Assembly: GCF_029784165.1 (NCBI RefSeq) | Contig: NC_073696.1 | Span: forward strand, 112,190,665-112,254,664 | DNA: 64,000 nucleotides | Direction of reading: 5' to 3' | Origin: Wyeomyia smithii | Lineage: Eukaryota; Arthropoda; Insecta; Diptera; Culicidae | In this document: positions 48,738 through 59,219 of the stretch, piece by piece | Numbering within the stretch: position 1 is the stretch's first letter | How the letters are laid out: the number at the start of each line of letters is the position of its first letter | Notes under the pieces: generated by a model | The model's input: only the letters and a program-made list of their open reading frames with translations | Told to the model about the DNA's origin: nothing | Databases searched by the model: none | Position numbers and translations under genes: made by a program

Positions 48738-49210
48738 CTGGTATTAACCGTAGAGTGGTGGAAGAGGCCTTTGTTTGGGCTTCTCAAATGGAAAGCTGCG
48801 AGAATAGGGCTTGCAATAAATTCCACCAAAATGAAATACATGGCGGCTGGTAGAAAGCGTGGTAATCCGTTGGATATTGGTGCTGCGGTGGCGATAGATT
48901 GGAAATCATTTGAAGTAGCCGACGAATTTATTCACCAGGGCTCATTGATGACGTGGGACAATGAAGTAAGCCATGAAATAAAAACACGGCTAGTGGTCGC
49001 GAACAGGGCCTTATATGGCTTGCGTAGCCAGCTGGATACTGAAAAAGACTGTATCTTGGGTGCAGACCTTGGCGGCAAACTGGAAAATGATGATTGGCGC
49101 AAACGCATGAACCATGAACACGGTATGTGACAGAGGAACGACCAGCAAAAAATATATTTAGCAGGAATCTCGATAGAGGCCGTCGACTTTGTGTTTTTTT
49201 TATCTGCGAT

Positions 49211-49476
49211 CAGGGCCAGACTCAGGATTGTTCATCGTTTTCAGTTGTCAAAATTCCAATGAAGAAATATGTAAGCTAAAAAAAGGTTTTTAGAGGGAAT
49301 GTTTTATTTTGATAAAATTCCAGTTATTTTCAAGTGTCTCGACATTTTTTATGGAATTTTAATTTTTTGTATTTGTGATGACTCATGACTCTTGAAAAGT
49401 AAACATTTTGTGGGGGCCCCAAAGTGTGAGGGCCGCGGAGCATGCCCCCCTGGACTCCTCCTTAAATCCAGCTATG
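49211..49476. mobile_element. Degenerate hAT-type MITE
   Basis: The left end CAGGGCCAGACTCAGG and right end (inverted) CATAGCTGGATTTAAGG resemble the 44593-44782 MITE. A GGGGGGCATG block near the right end corresponds to its G-rich subterminal block. Flanks TCTGCGAT and CTTGCGAT match at 6 of 8 positions, consistent with an aged 8-bp duplication. Confidence 0.55.
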
Positions 49477-49484
49477 CTTGCGAT

Positions 49485-52400
49485 GTATATTTTTTCAGAA
49501 CGACAAGAATACTATCTACAACTTTGCCAGAAACACTACATAAATTTAACAAACCATCAGATAAAACAATTTTTTTCTGAAAATTTCACTTTTTTTTTAA
49601 TTTTTCTATTATCAAACAACGATGTTCAGTTAACTTTAGGCAATTTACATTAAAAATTATGTTTTCAAAAAATTAGATTTTTAAGCGAAAAAACTCGTTT
49701 ATTGTTTTCCTCATTCACGATTCAACATTATATATTTATTTTGAATTATGACACATTTTCGAGATACAAGAAGACTTGAAGACGACATATAATCTGCGAT
49801 GCGCAGCAACGCGTTCTGGGCATCACAACTGGTTATAAAATACACTAGCGATAATATAAATCATCTGAAAAACTAAGTAATAACGGAAAATATTTTCCAA
49901 ATTCTCATCAAGCGCTCCAATGGGACTGCTTTTAATGAATATTACATAACTGTGTGTGTGTAAGTCTCTAACAATATTGCATTGTTATTATTTCAAATTA
50001 TACTTTGTTAGGCCAGTGGTCTTGTTGAATAATTCCGAAACCGTTTCCGCATTGGTGTACGATTTAATGTTGGAATTAATACTGTTTTATTTGCTCTCTT
50101 CTGAGCAGCATCGTACCAGTCCGCAATCCACGTCAGGTGTAATGCAACCTTTTAACTGTGATTGGCTGTGAAATACTATTCAGTGGTCCAAAGTCGCGGC
50201 TGCTACACACAATCAATAAGTGCTGGTGAGAAACCCAATTGCAAATGAACGCATGGAAACAATGGGGTTAATTGCCATGCCACCGGACCGCTCCATGATA
50301 CTACGATTGGCGACCCTTTCATGTTCAGTCGCTAGTAACCAAGTGTGCCCGCGCTGGGGTGGTGACGTATTATCCACTGGAAAAATGACGACCAAAGGTT
50401 AACTTAGCCACAGGTTGAAAATTTCAACATTAACATTTATGTTGGTGAACATTAATGGTTTTGGGTCGTTTGAATAAATTAAATTGATGTAGCCGTCACT
50501 TTTGCTGGTTGAATATAATTGTTATGAACAATTATGAAAGTGTTTGGTTTTTCATCGTTATATCCTGATAACCGAAATGATAACACAACCTCAATGACAA
50601 GATAAACGGTTTCTGATAACTCCAATAAGAATGACTGAGTTCCACAGTCTTTATGCCGAAAATTCTGTATGTTTCTCAGTGCTGTGCGCTTTGTTGCGAA
50701 TGAATCGTATTATTCAAAGTTCGAATCCCAGGAAACTCTCGCATATCAGTGGGCAAACAGGTGGAAGATAACAGTTCACCTGCAGGCCGAGGTCGAGGTG
50801 CAAGCGTTTTCCGATTCATCGGTCAAATTGAATGCAATTGGTGCTTTTCCGGTGGCCAAAATGATTTTAACATCTGCTGTCGGCCGTCATTAGCATTTAT
50901 TACAGAACTGCAACTGCCTTCCCCAATTTACCACACCCTTTCGCCGGTCCTTTATGCTTTAACCATTTCAAACCGGAAGAATAGGTTAACTGTGGGATGC
51001 TTTTGAAGTGAACACACTGGCAACGGACCTCAGCTTGGAACCATCAAATGGGGGTTGCGCACGCTTATTATTGCATTCAACTGATATGGCTTCAAGCGTC
51101 TATAGAGTTACTGCATGCTAATGGATGTTTTTATGGGAATTCGAGTACAATTTTTCACTCGGTACGTTATTGATTTAATTAGCACATTAAATTGTTTTGG
51201 AAATTAAATTAAATGTAAATGACCGGTGGTTAATGTCATGATCACCAGCACATTACATCGTGTTTGATGAGCAATAAACTTGGTATTTGTCTCTACGGCA
51301 GTGGTCGTTATGACACAAAACGATGTTGCATTTGATTGTGGCTCATTAAACATCCTAACATGGCCGCACATATTATTTTAGTGTTTACGTGGGATTTCGG
51401 TTGTCCTGAATGGCGTGACGACATTTTATTGGTAAATTTTATCGTCAAAATTAAAATATTTTTTCCAAATTTCATGTAAGCTAAGTACTCTTAACTTATC
51501 TAGTTTTTTTTTTTGAACCATGTCGGACGAATCGATTATGAATTTATTATTCTCCACCGAAAAATCAACAGAATACTTCTGCCAAAGCCAAAAACGTGCG
51601 ATGTAGATTTCCGCCAATCCATGCTCTTATCGTCTGTCTGCAGCGAATTTTGCGCTTAAACTAATCAGAGTTACATGGCACGCCAATGCCCCCAGGTAAA
51701 CAAAGACGTCTTAGGGAACCGCAGACTGTAGACCCATCCTCAGCACGAGATTGTATGTCGAATGCGCTTCAGTATGCATGATCCGTTTCCCATTCCCTTA
51801 TGGCCCGCGGACTTTTTACTCATCAGCAAAAGTGAGAGGACACACACTCGTGCCATCCCTAATCTGCTAAATCCAGCAAAACAATCTTCACAGCAAAAGC
51901 TCGCACCAGTCCGTAGATTGTTCGTGCCTCCGTGTGCTCATCTCACCACAAGAGGGATAAAATAAAAAAAATGATATCCACTTCTGTCAGTAGCAATTGC
52001 GGTTGAAAAGTTTAAACGGATCATTTTGATAAAAATTCTTCATAGTCGAATTAGGTAAATTTTGACTCTGCAAAAATATTTTACGTCAGTTTTCGCTTTT
52101 CTTGCTGCCGCTCCGACTAAGTTGCATGTTGATTTGGGTTTCATGATCAGCATCGTCGCCATCATCGTCACCGCGGCTGCCGTCACCGTCGCCACCGTTG
52201 TCGTTGCCGTAATGAAAGAACATGTTCCGTACCGAGAATGAAAAATACGATTAGATGTAGATAAGGCAGAGACTCTATATTATAATAAAATATTTTCGGT
52301 CTACCCAGAGGCGATTTTATAACATGAAAATATTATAATTTTTCGTCACAACACAAGCGCCAGAGGGTTCTCATACACAGTATATGAGTTACGCTACTTT

Positions 52401-53437
52401 TGAGAGAAAACATCCCTGTGCCTATCGGAGTGTCACCATCTAGCCTCCTGGTGGCTCTGATGGTGCTGAGTAGATATTTGCAGTCAATGCGACTTGCAGA
52501 GTGTCCTGATTTATTAATCAAACAGAGCTGGTTTTATTTAACGTTGTTTCTCATCCTTTTTATGAAATTCGTAATTAAAATACAACAAAAACTATTTGAC
52601 GATTTTACGTTCCTATCATTCGTTTATTTTTACCACAAACTCGACGCATGAATCCCGTTGTTTTCACTGATTCTGTGCAACCCATCTTGCAATACTGCGG
52701 AACAACTTTTTACGTCAATGTTCCGTCCTGCAGGCATTTTTCTCGTTCAGCAATGAAGGAGTTGAATGGACGGTCGTCAAGATCTGGGAAATAGATCGCG
52801 AGAAAATGATGCTTGATGGTCGCCTAGGCAGGGTAGCAATTCATTCGATTATCCTGCGGCACTTTGAACTGATTTGCTGCTCGGCAGTTCCAGCGTTTTC
52901 GTGTTCGGTGGGGACAGGTATCAGAGACGAGAGGCATCCAATTAGAGTGATAGTTGTTTTACGACTGTTGGGTCGATTTGGCTTACTTAATTTTATTAGG
53001 GTGACTCGGATTGTATGCTATTAAATGTATGATCTGTAGGATCATATTAATGATAGGAACAAAAAAAGTTATAGTTGTTCTATTATAAAATGAATTCTAT
53101 TAATTTATTGAATAAAGAGAGATAGTTTTTCAAAAAAAATCTTAATATCAGAAATATAAACAAATCAGCTTTAACATCTTCTATGCGATTTTTTAATGTT
53201 CTTCCGTTTGTCATTTTGAATTCCCCGACTGCTTGAAAATTTTCGTTAAAATCTCTTTCTGGATTGTATTTTATACAAATGTACGAATATTTTGGTCTGA
53301 TTGGAATGAATGTAATGTGTATTGGAAATTCATTTCTACAATGGAAATATCTAAAGCATGATAACACCGGTAAATGCAAGTTTTACCGTAGAGCTTTAAC
53401 TAGAAAAAAAAATGAGAGATTTTAGTTTGTCAACCCT
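49485..53437. other. Non-coding stretch of about 4 kb
   Basis: No recognisable gene. A short GTC/GCC-rich trinucleotide patch lies at about 52144-52210. The open frames here have no motifs. Confidence 0.4.
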
Positions 53438-53644
53438 TTCAGCTGGTCTTGAGGTACGATGCTGGCTTAACAAGCCAGTCGTCGTAGGCTCGAGTCCCGG
53501 CTCGGGAGAGACTGTTAGTGTCAGTAGGATCGTAGCGCTAGCCCCGCAATTGTCCTGTACTCTTAAACAGTTGACTGCGAAGTCTGTGTAAAAGAAACAG
53601 AAGGTCGAGTTCCGAATCAAAATGTAGCACCAAGCCTTTTTTTT
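53438..53644 (+). mobile_element. tRNA-derived SINE, copy 2
   Basis: Same family as 12336-12545. The head CAGCTGGTCTTGAGGTACGA, the AACAAGCCAG stem and GTAGGCTCGAGTCCCGGCTC (B-box like) are followed by GGGAGAGACTGTTAGTGTCAG and end at GTAGCACCAAGCC plus a T-run. No convincing cloverleaf with a 3' acceptor stem is formed, so it is not a tRNA gene. Confidence 0.77.
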
Positions 53645-54462
53645 AGCTTTTTAACCATTACTGTTAATTTTGGTGGAAATAACCAGGATCATAGAGCTGC
53701 AAGTTCCTTATTTTTTGGAAAGTACCTGCATTCTTTCTGACTTTTGAGGGCTCGCAAGTTCGACATTGTGCACTGCAAGAGGTATGCTGAAAGGGAGTAT
53801 CGGTACATACGTATAGAAATGGTTACACCATCTGTCACGGCAGAACTGCATGCCACCACGGGTTGGCTCGTGGCGATCGCCGAGGTCACGTAGTACGAGG
53901 GTGACCGCTGACAGTACCCAACAGCCCCGGACCAGCAGCGGGAGATTGCCTAGGAGTGGTTAGGGTCGGACACTGGGCCGTCGACTCCTCGCAAATGCCA
54001 CAAGTACTCGGATGCATCTCTGACGGAGCAAGTAGTGCCGCTCCCATCAACCAAATGCACTCCCCTGCCCATTGGGGCTGACACCAGTAAGGCCCCAATT
54101 ATGGCAACTGGCAGCGAACGAAACGGATTCGAGTCGGATATGATACGGAACCACGACCAAGGGCTGGCACCTGCATCGAGCTCCCTTAGTAAAGTCGCGT
54201 GACAGCGGCTTGAAACGGCGAGAGGGTACCCGGTCCCGTAAAACCTGGCAGGCCTTCCAGTACGTTCCGCGTCCATTGCCTGGTGGGAATCAAGATGCCC
54301 CTTTCCTGACTTACGCGGGCGGGGGCGTCATAGTGCTCATAAGGTGCTATGGTGACCCCCCTTACCCATGGCCTCACTGCCTCGGCATAGATTACCATGA
54401 GACCATACAAGCGACTTCTTATCTATGGACAAGGATAGCGGCTGGAAGGGGGACCCAATTAA

Positions 54463-55855
54463 ATGAATCCAACCACTAAAAAACAAGTGACGAGCGCAGA
54501 GGGACTACCAAATCCCTTTGCGAGAGGCGGCATCCAGCGGTCTCCGCAGAAGAAGGCGGAAATCCGGTGGCGGAAAGGCCAACACGCCAGTCTCCACACC
54601 GGATATAACGGTCGACGGTCCCCTGCTGGTCAAGGCCATCGAGAAGAGTAGGGACAAGCGGCAAAGGGTGGCAGCGCTGTCCGAACAGCTCGATGCGATC
54701 ATCGAGTTCGCGGCGAATAGGAGCAATATCGCCAAGGACCTGAAGCACAGCCGCCTCCTGCTTCGGGCCACCATTGACGAAGCTCAACAGGAGTACGCCG
54801 AACTCGTGGCGCGGGCCGAAGCGGCTGAAAAGGGGGTGGGAAAGAAGAGGGCAACCTAATCCAAAGGGGTTCAGACCGATGCCCCCACGTTCGCAGCGAT
54901 CTGCTCTACGGGGCAGACCACTAAGCGAACGCGGCAGTACCCGGGGGAAGCGGCCCCCGAAAATGTGAAAAAGCGGTTGGTGGCGCTATCGACGCGGCAC
55001 AGCACACCAACGGGCACAAGGGCCGAAGCGTCGACCGGAGCGGCTACTGCGGGAAACCCCTGGGTTACCGTGGTAGTTAAAGGGCACCAGGAAGGTGGAA
55101 AACACCAAGTTGAAGCGGCGAAGAAACGACCGCCAAGGGCCAAGAAGGCCAAGAGCAGGGGGGACGTCCTCATCCTCAAAACCGACGGGTCTAAGTACTC
55201 GGAGGTATTGAAAAAGATGAGGTGCGAAACCCAGTTCAAGGAGTTGGGGGCGGATGTGCGGAGCTTTCGCCGATCTCGCACCGGCGAGATGATCCTTGAG
55301 CTCCGAAAGTATGCGAAAAACAAGGGCGCTTCCTACAAGGCGGTAGCCGAGCAGGTCCTCGGCAAGGAGGTGCAGGTTTGGGCACTCACCTCGGAGGTGA
55401 CTCTCCAGCTTAGAAACCTGGACGAAATCACCGAGGGGTGCGACATTGCGCTAGCCCTCAAGGAGAAATGCGGGGTGGAGGTGGCCACCGAGTCAATCCG
55501 CCTCCGAAAGGGTCCAGCGGGAACCCAGGTAGCTACCTTCCGGTTAGCGTCGGCGGACGCGAACCTGGCACTTAAGGAAGGTAAGCTGAAGGTCGGCTGG
55601 TCAGTATGCCCCCTGGGTATACTCCAGCCACTGGACGTTTGCTTCAGGTGTTTTGAGGGAGGACATAAGTTCTGGACTTGCAAGGGGCCCGACAGGAGCC
55701 AACTATGCAGGCGTTGCGGTGGTGCAGGCCATAAAGCAAAGGACTGTGGGGAGCCTCCCAAGTGTATGGTGTATTCCTGGAAACGGGACGCCAAACACTT
55801 TATGGGAGGTCCCAGGTGCCCAGCCGGCAAGCCGGCTACGAAACCACGGGCGTAA
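54463..55855 (+). pseudogene. ORF1 (gag-like, CCHC) of R1-clade element A
   Basis: Homologous over its whole length to the intact ORF1 of element C (62279-63688). A one-base shift near 54560 moves the frame after QRSPQKKAE. A TAA at 54857-54859 stops the second frame, which then stays open (54860-55855). A coiled-coil-like Leu/Glu-rich region lies at 54620-54840. The C-terminal zinc knuckles are CFRCFEGGHKFWTC and CRRCGGAGHKAKDC; in the third, CMVYSW replaces CMVCSG, losing a metal-binding Cys. Three independent lesions show it is dead. Confidence 0.85.
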
Positions 55856-55857
55856 GG

Positions 55858-57722
55858 GTGAGGCAACTGAACCTGAACCATTGCTACGCAGCTCAGCAGC
55901 TGCTATACCAAGCAGCCACTGAGTCGCTGTCGGACATCGCCATTGTATCGGACCCTTACCGCATCCCTCCCGGAAACGGTAACTGGGTTGCGGATAGGTC
56001 CAGCGTGGCGGCCATATGGACGACGGGCAGGTTCCTGGTTCAGGAGTTTGTTTCAACCTCAGATGAAGGGTACGCGGTTGCCAAGGTGAACGGAGTGTTC
56101 TATTGCAGTTGCTATGCTCCGCCGCGTTGGTCTACCGAAAAGTTCGCATAGATGGTCGACCTGTTAGCCATGGAGCTAACGGGACTAACACCGTTGGTGG
56201 TGGCAGGCGACTTCAACGCTTGGGCTGTCAAGTGGGGGAGTCGCTCCGCGAACCAGAGAGGCCAGATCTCGTTGGAAGCTTTGGCAAAGCTCAACCTAGA
56301 TATGGCCAACATTGGGTCCAAAAGTACATACAGCAGAAATGGCGCGGAGTCGATCACCGACGTGACGTTCTTCAGCCCAGGACTGATCATGAACTGGAGA
56401 GTAGACGATGGCTACACCAATAGCGACCACCAGACGGTTTGCTATTGTGTAGACAACAACGAGAGGCGGCAAGCGACGAGTAGGGCCAACACTCCGTCCG
56501 CCTGCGAGTGGAAGACATCGAATTTCGATGTCAAGGTATTCGAAGAGGCAATGAGACGAGAGCACGAGAAGGGGAGTCGGCTTCGTCCGACGCCTAACCA
56601 ACTAGTTGCTATGCTATCTCGGGCGTGCGACGCCACCATGCCTAGGACTCGCCAACCTAGGAATGGGAATCCATCGGTCTACTGATGGACTGATGAGATA
56701 ACGGACTTCCGCAGTGCGTGCCTCCGTGCAAGAGGGAGGATGCAGCGTGCGCGAACAGACGAACAGAGGACAGAGCGCCGCGCAGCATTCAGTTCTGCCA
56801 GATCAACGCTGAAGAGTGCGATTAAGGCCAGCAGGAGGGCCTGTTTCAATTGGCTATGCGCGAGTGCCAATACGAACCCGTGGGGTGACGCCTACAGGGC
56901 GCCTGTAGAGCGATCACCAGCGATGCTGGAGCGAATCATCGAAGGACTCTTTCCGCGCCACGAGCCAAGTCCTTGGCCGCCGGCGGTCGAGTCCCACGTC
57001 CGACGTTCCAGTATCTCAAACACGGACCAGGGATGGTCGGCCAACCTGCCGAGCATCCAATCCGTGGGCGACGATAGCCGTGTCGAGGTTCAGGAGGAGG
57101 CAAGGGTTACGAATGAGGAACTCATCGTGATCGCCAACTCTCTAAAGGGACCGGATGGTATCCCTAACCTGGCAATCAGGCTGGCGATAAAAATGGCCCC
57201 CGGGCTGTTTCGAGTAGTCATGCAGAGGTGCCTGGATGACTGTCCCTTTCCGGATAGGTGGAAGCGGCAGAGATTGGTCCTACTGCCAAAGGCTGGGAAA
57301 CCACCAGGTGACTCATCGGAATATAGGCCTATCTGCCTGCTAGACACGGCGGGCAAGGTACTTGAGAGGATTATCCTCAACAGACTGGTGAGGTACACAG
57401 AGGGTGTAAACGGTCTGGCAAGCAACCAGTTCGGCTTCCGGAAGGGCAGGTCCACGCTGGATGCTATCGCCTCCGTCACCAAGACGGTGGAGATTGCACT
57501 CCAGCGCAAAATAAGGGGAATGCGCTATTGCGCAATCGTCACGCTCGACGTGAAGAATGCGTTCAATAGCGCCAGTTGGGACTTCATAGCGCTCGCGCTC
57601 AGGAGCATCCATGTACCGGTGTCGCTGTACAAGATTCTGGAAAACTACTTCCAGAATCGAGTACTGGTTTACAACACAGAGGAGGGTCAGAAGTGCGTTC
57701 CAATTACCGCAGGGGTTCCGCA
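55858..57722 (+). pseudogene. ORF2 (endonuclease and RT N-part) of R1-clade element A
   Basis: Starting from the same GTG context as element C, it reads QLNLNHCYAAQQLL, SCYAPPRW, VVAGDFNAWAVKWGS, NSDHQTV, then RT up to TLDVKNAFNSASWD and ITAGVPQ. The lesions are a TAG at 56149-56151, a TGA at 56683-56685 where C has Trp, and two small in-frame losses (IVMAKTKG.. after GDAYR, and the VSKAPG segment before PDGIP). It breaks at CCGCA 57718-57722, where piece B begins. Confidence 0.85.
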
Positions 57723-58910
57723 ACGCTACCGAAACGTTCGCGCAGATGGCCAATATTCAGGCAGGCAATTAGATGGAAGCACGAAGGGGGTGAACTGCTC
57801 CCGGATGTGGACCATCTAAATTCGATGCTGTCATGGGCGTGCGACGCCACGATGCCTAGGTCTCGTCCGCCTAGAGAGGGTAGGCCACCGACATACTGGT
57901 GGAGCGATACGATAGCAGGCCTGCGCAATGCATGCCTCCGTGCAAGACGGAGGATGCAGCGCGCACGTTCCGACGAGCAAAGAGCGGAACGCGGTGTCGC
58001 ATTTAGATCCGCTAAGGCAACGCTTAAGAGCGCAATCAGAGCCAGCAAACGAGCCTGTTTCGAACGACTCTGCGCCAGTGCCAATTCGAACCCGTGGGGT
58101 GACGCCTACAGGATCGTTATGACCAAGACTAGAGGTGCGCTAGCCCCGGCCGAGCAATCACCAGCGATGCTAGAAACGATCATTCAGGGCCTCTTCCCAA
58201 GCCACGAACCAAGTCCCTGGCCTCCGGCTGACGAGTCACCACCTACCGTGAGTGACGGCAGCCGTGCAGAGGCTGACGATGCGGTAAGGGTGACGGAAGA
58301 TGAATTGATCGAGATCGCAAACTCCCTGAAGGTAGGCAAGGCTCCGGGACCAGACGGAATCCCGAACTTGGCCATCAAGACGGCCATCAAAGAAGCCCCC
58401 GGGTTGTTCAGGGCGGTCATGCAGGAATGTCTTGACGACTGCCTCTTCCCGGACGTGTGGAAGCGCCAGAGGCTGGTGCTGTTGCCGAAGGTTGGGAAAC
58501 CACCAGGTGACCCATCGGCATACAGACCAATCTGCCTGCTGGACACGGCGGGCAAGGTGCTTGAGAGGGTAATCCTCAATAGACTGGTGAAATATACAGA
58601 AAGTGAAAACGGTCTATCAAGCAACCAGTTCGGTTTTCGAAAAGGTAGGTCCACGGTGGATGCAATTCTCTCCGTCACCAGAACGGCTGAGGTTGCAATC
58701 CAACGCAAGAGGAGGGGCATTCGTTACTGCGCGATCGTCACGCTTGACGTGAAGAACGCGTTTAACAGTGCCAGCTGGGACTCCATAGCCCTAGCGCTAC
58801 AGAGTCTCAGAGTGCCGACGTCGCTGTACGAAATTCTAGGCAACTACTTTCAGAATCGAGTGCTAGTGTATAACACAAACGAGGGTCAGAAAAGCGTTCC
58901 GGTTACCGCA
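57723..58910 (+). pseudogene. Piece B: internal RT segment of a second R1-clade element
   Basis: About 1.19 kb repeats, with clear divergence, the region already present in A (from KHEGGELLPDVDHLNSMLS and CDATMPRSRPP through KAPGPDGIP, FGFRKGRSTVDAI, LDVKNAFNSASWD to VPVTA). One frame is open through it, so it is less damaged than A. It has neither element end: it begins mid-ORF2 and ends at CCGCA (58906-58910), the same five bases that precede it. Thus it is a recombinational or template-switch insert, not an ordinary retrotransposition. Confidence 0.75.
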
Positions 58911-58935
58911 AGGTTCCATCCTGGGTCCGGTACTG

Positions 58936-58959
58936 TTTTTTTTTTTTTTTTTTTTTTTT
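58936..58959 (-). repeat. Poly(A) tail of R1-clade element C (24 T on the plus strand)
   Basis: Homopolymer of 24 T at the junction between element A and the minus-strand element C. It marks the 3' end of C and shows C inserted here by target-primed reverse transcription. Confidence 0.85.
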
Positions 58960-59219
58960 AAAGGTGGCGGGGAAATCTGCAAACAGACACCTGAGAAGAG
59001 AACTCAGGGTGTGGGGATGAGACTAGGGGAGAGATGCTGGGGTAGTTACACTCCCCCAGACACCTACTTATCCCTGTCCCGACCCACTAAAACCCCTCCA
59101 GTCTCCAGCCCTGGTCTTCCCGGAACGACGGTTAAGTATTACGTCGGGAAGTGGCTTTTGTGCGTGATGCACCCTCTTTACTCTTATAACCTCCTAGCTA
59201 ACTACCTGGAGACTGGTAA

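Larger units (their letters stand above)
46960..49205 (+). pseudogene. RTE-like LINE copy 4, decayed and twice interrupted
   Basis: The linker (ARSFYINIRRFRSRNVAAPV, VARRCEQHSSVLLNGEEYRG) begins near 46960. RT parts are SLSMDEVKRAVKEL (47250), FKAAYDSVKRNESW and YGLKQGDGLSNLLLN (47690-47900), LGLSNDIDITG where FADDID.I is expected (47990), then, after the insertion 48012-48737, INRRVVEEAF, KMKYMAAGRKRG and FIHQGSLMTWDN (48742-48970), and RRMNHE-like at 49100. It stops at about 49205, just before a hAT-like MITE. A 95-bp MITE interrupts it at 47489-47583. Confidence 0.78.
53810..58935 (+). mobile_element. R1-clade LINE, element A (interrupted, decayed)
   Basis: It starts with a G+C-rich 5' UTR (boundary approximate, about 53810) and carries ORF1 (54463-55855) and ORF2 up to the RT motif GVPQ at 57722. 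There it is interrupted by 57723-58910 (piece B); 25 bp that could resume A (58911-58935) precede the poly(A) end of the opposite-strand element C. The rest of A is expected beyond 64000. The A 5' UTR matches that of element C, minus a ~45-bp segment near 54292. Confidence 0.78.

Noticed and set aside
52144..52210. GTC/GCC trinucleotide tract as a coding poly-amino-acid exon
   Set aside because: The surrounding frames close quickly and no neighbouring exon-like sequence is visible.
53438..53520. tRNA gene
   Set aside because: The A/B-box-like head does not close into an acceptor stem and is joined to a conserved ~120-bp body found again at 12336-12545; it is a SINE.
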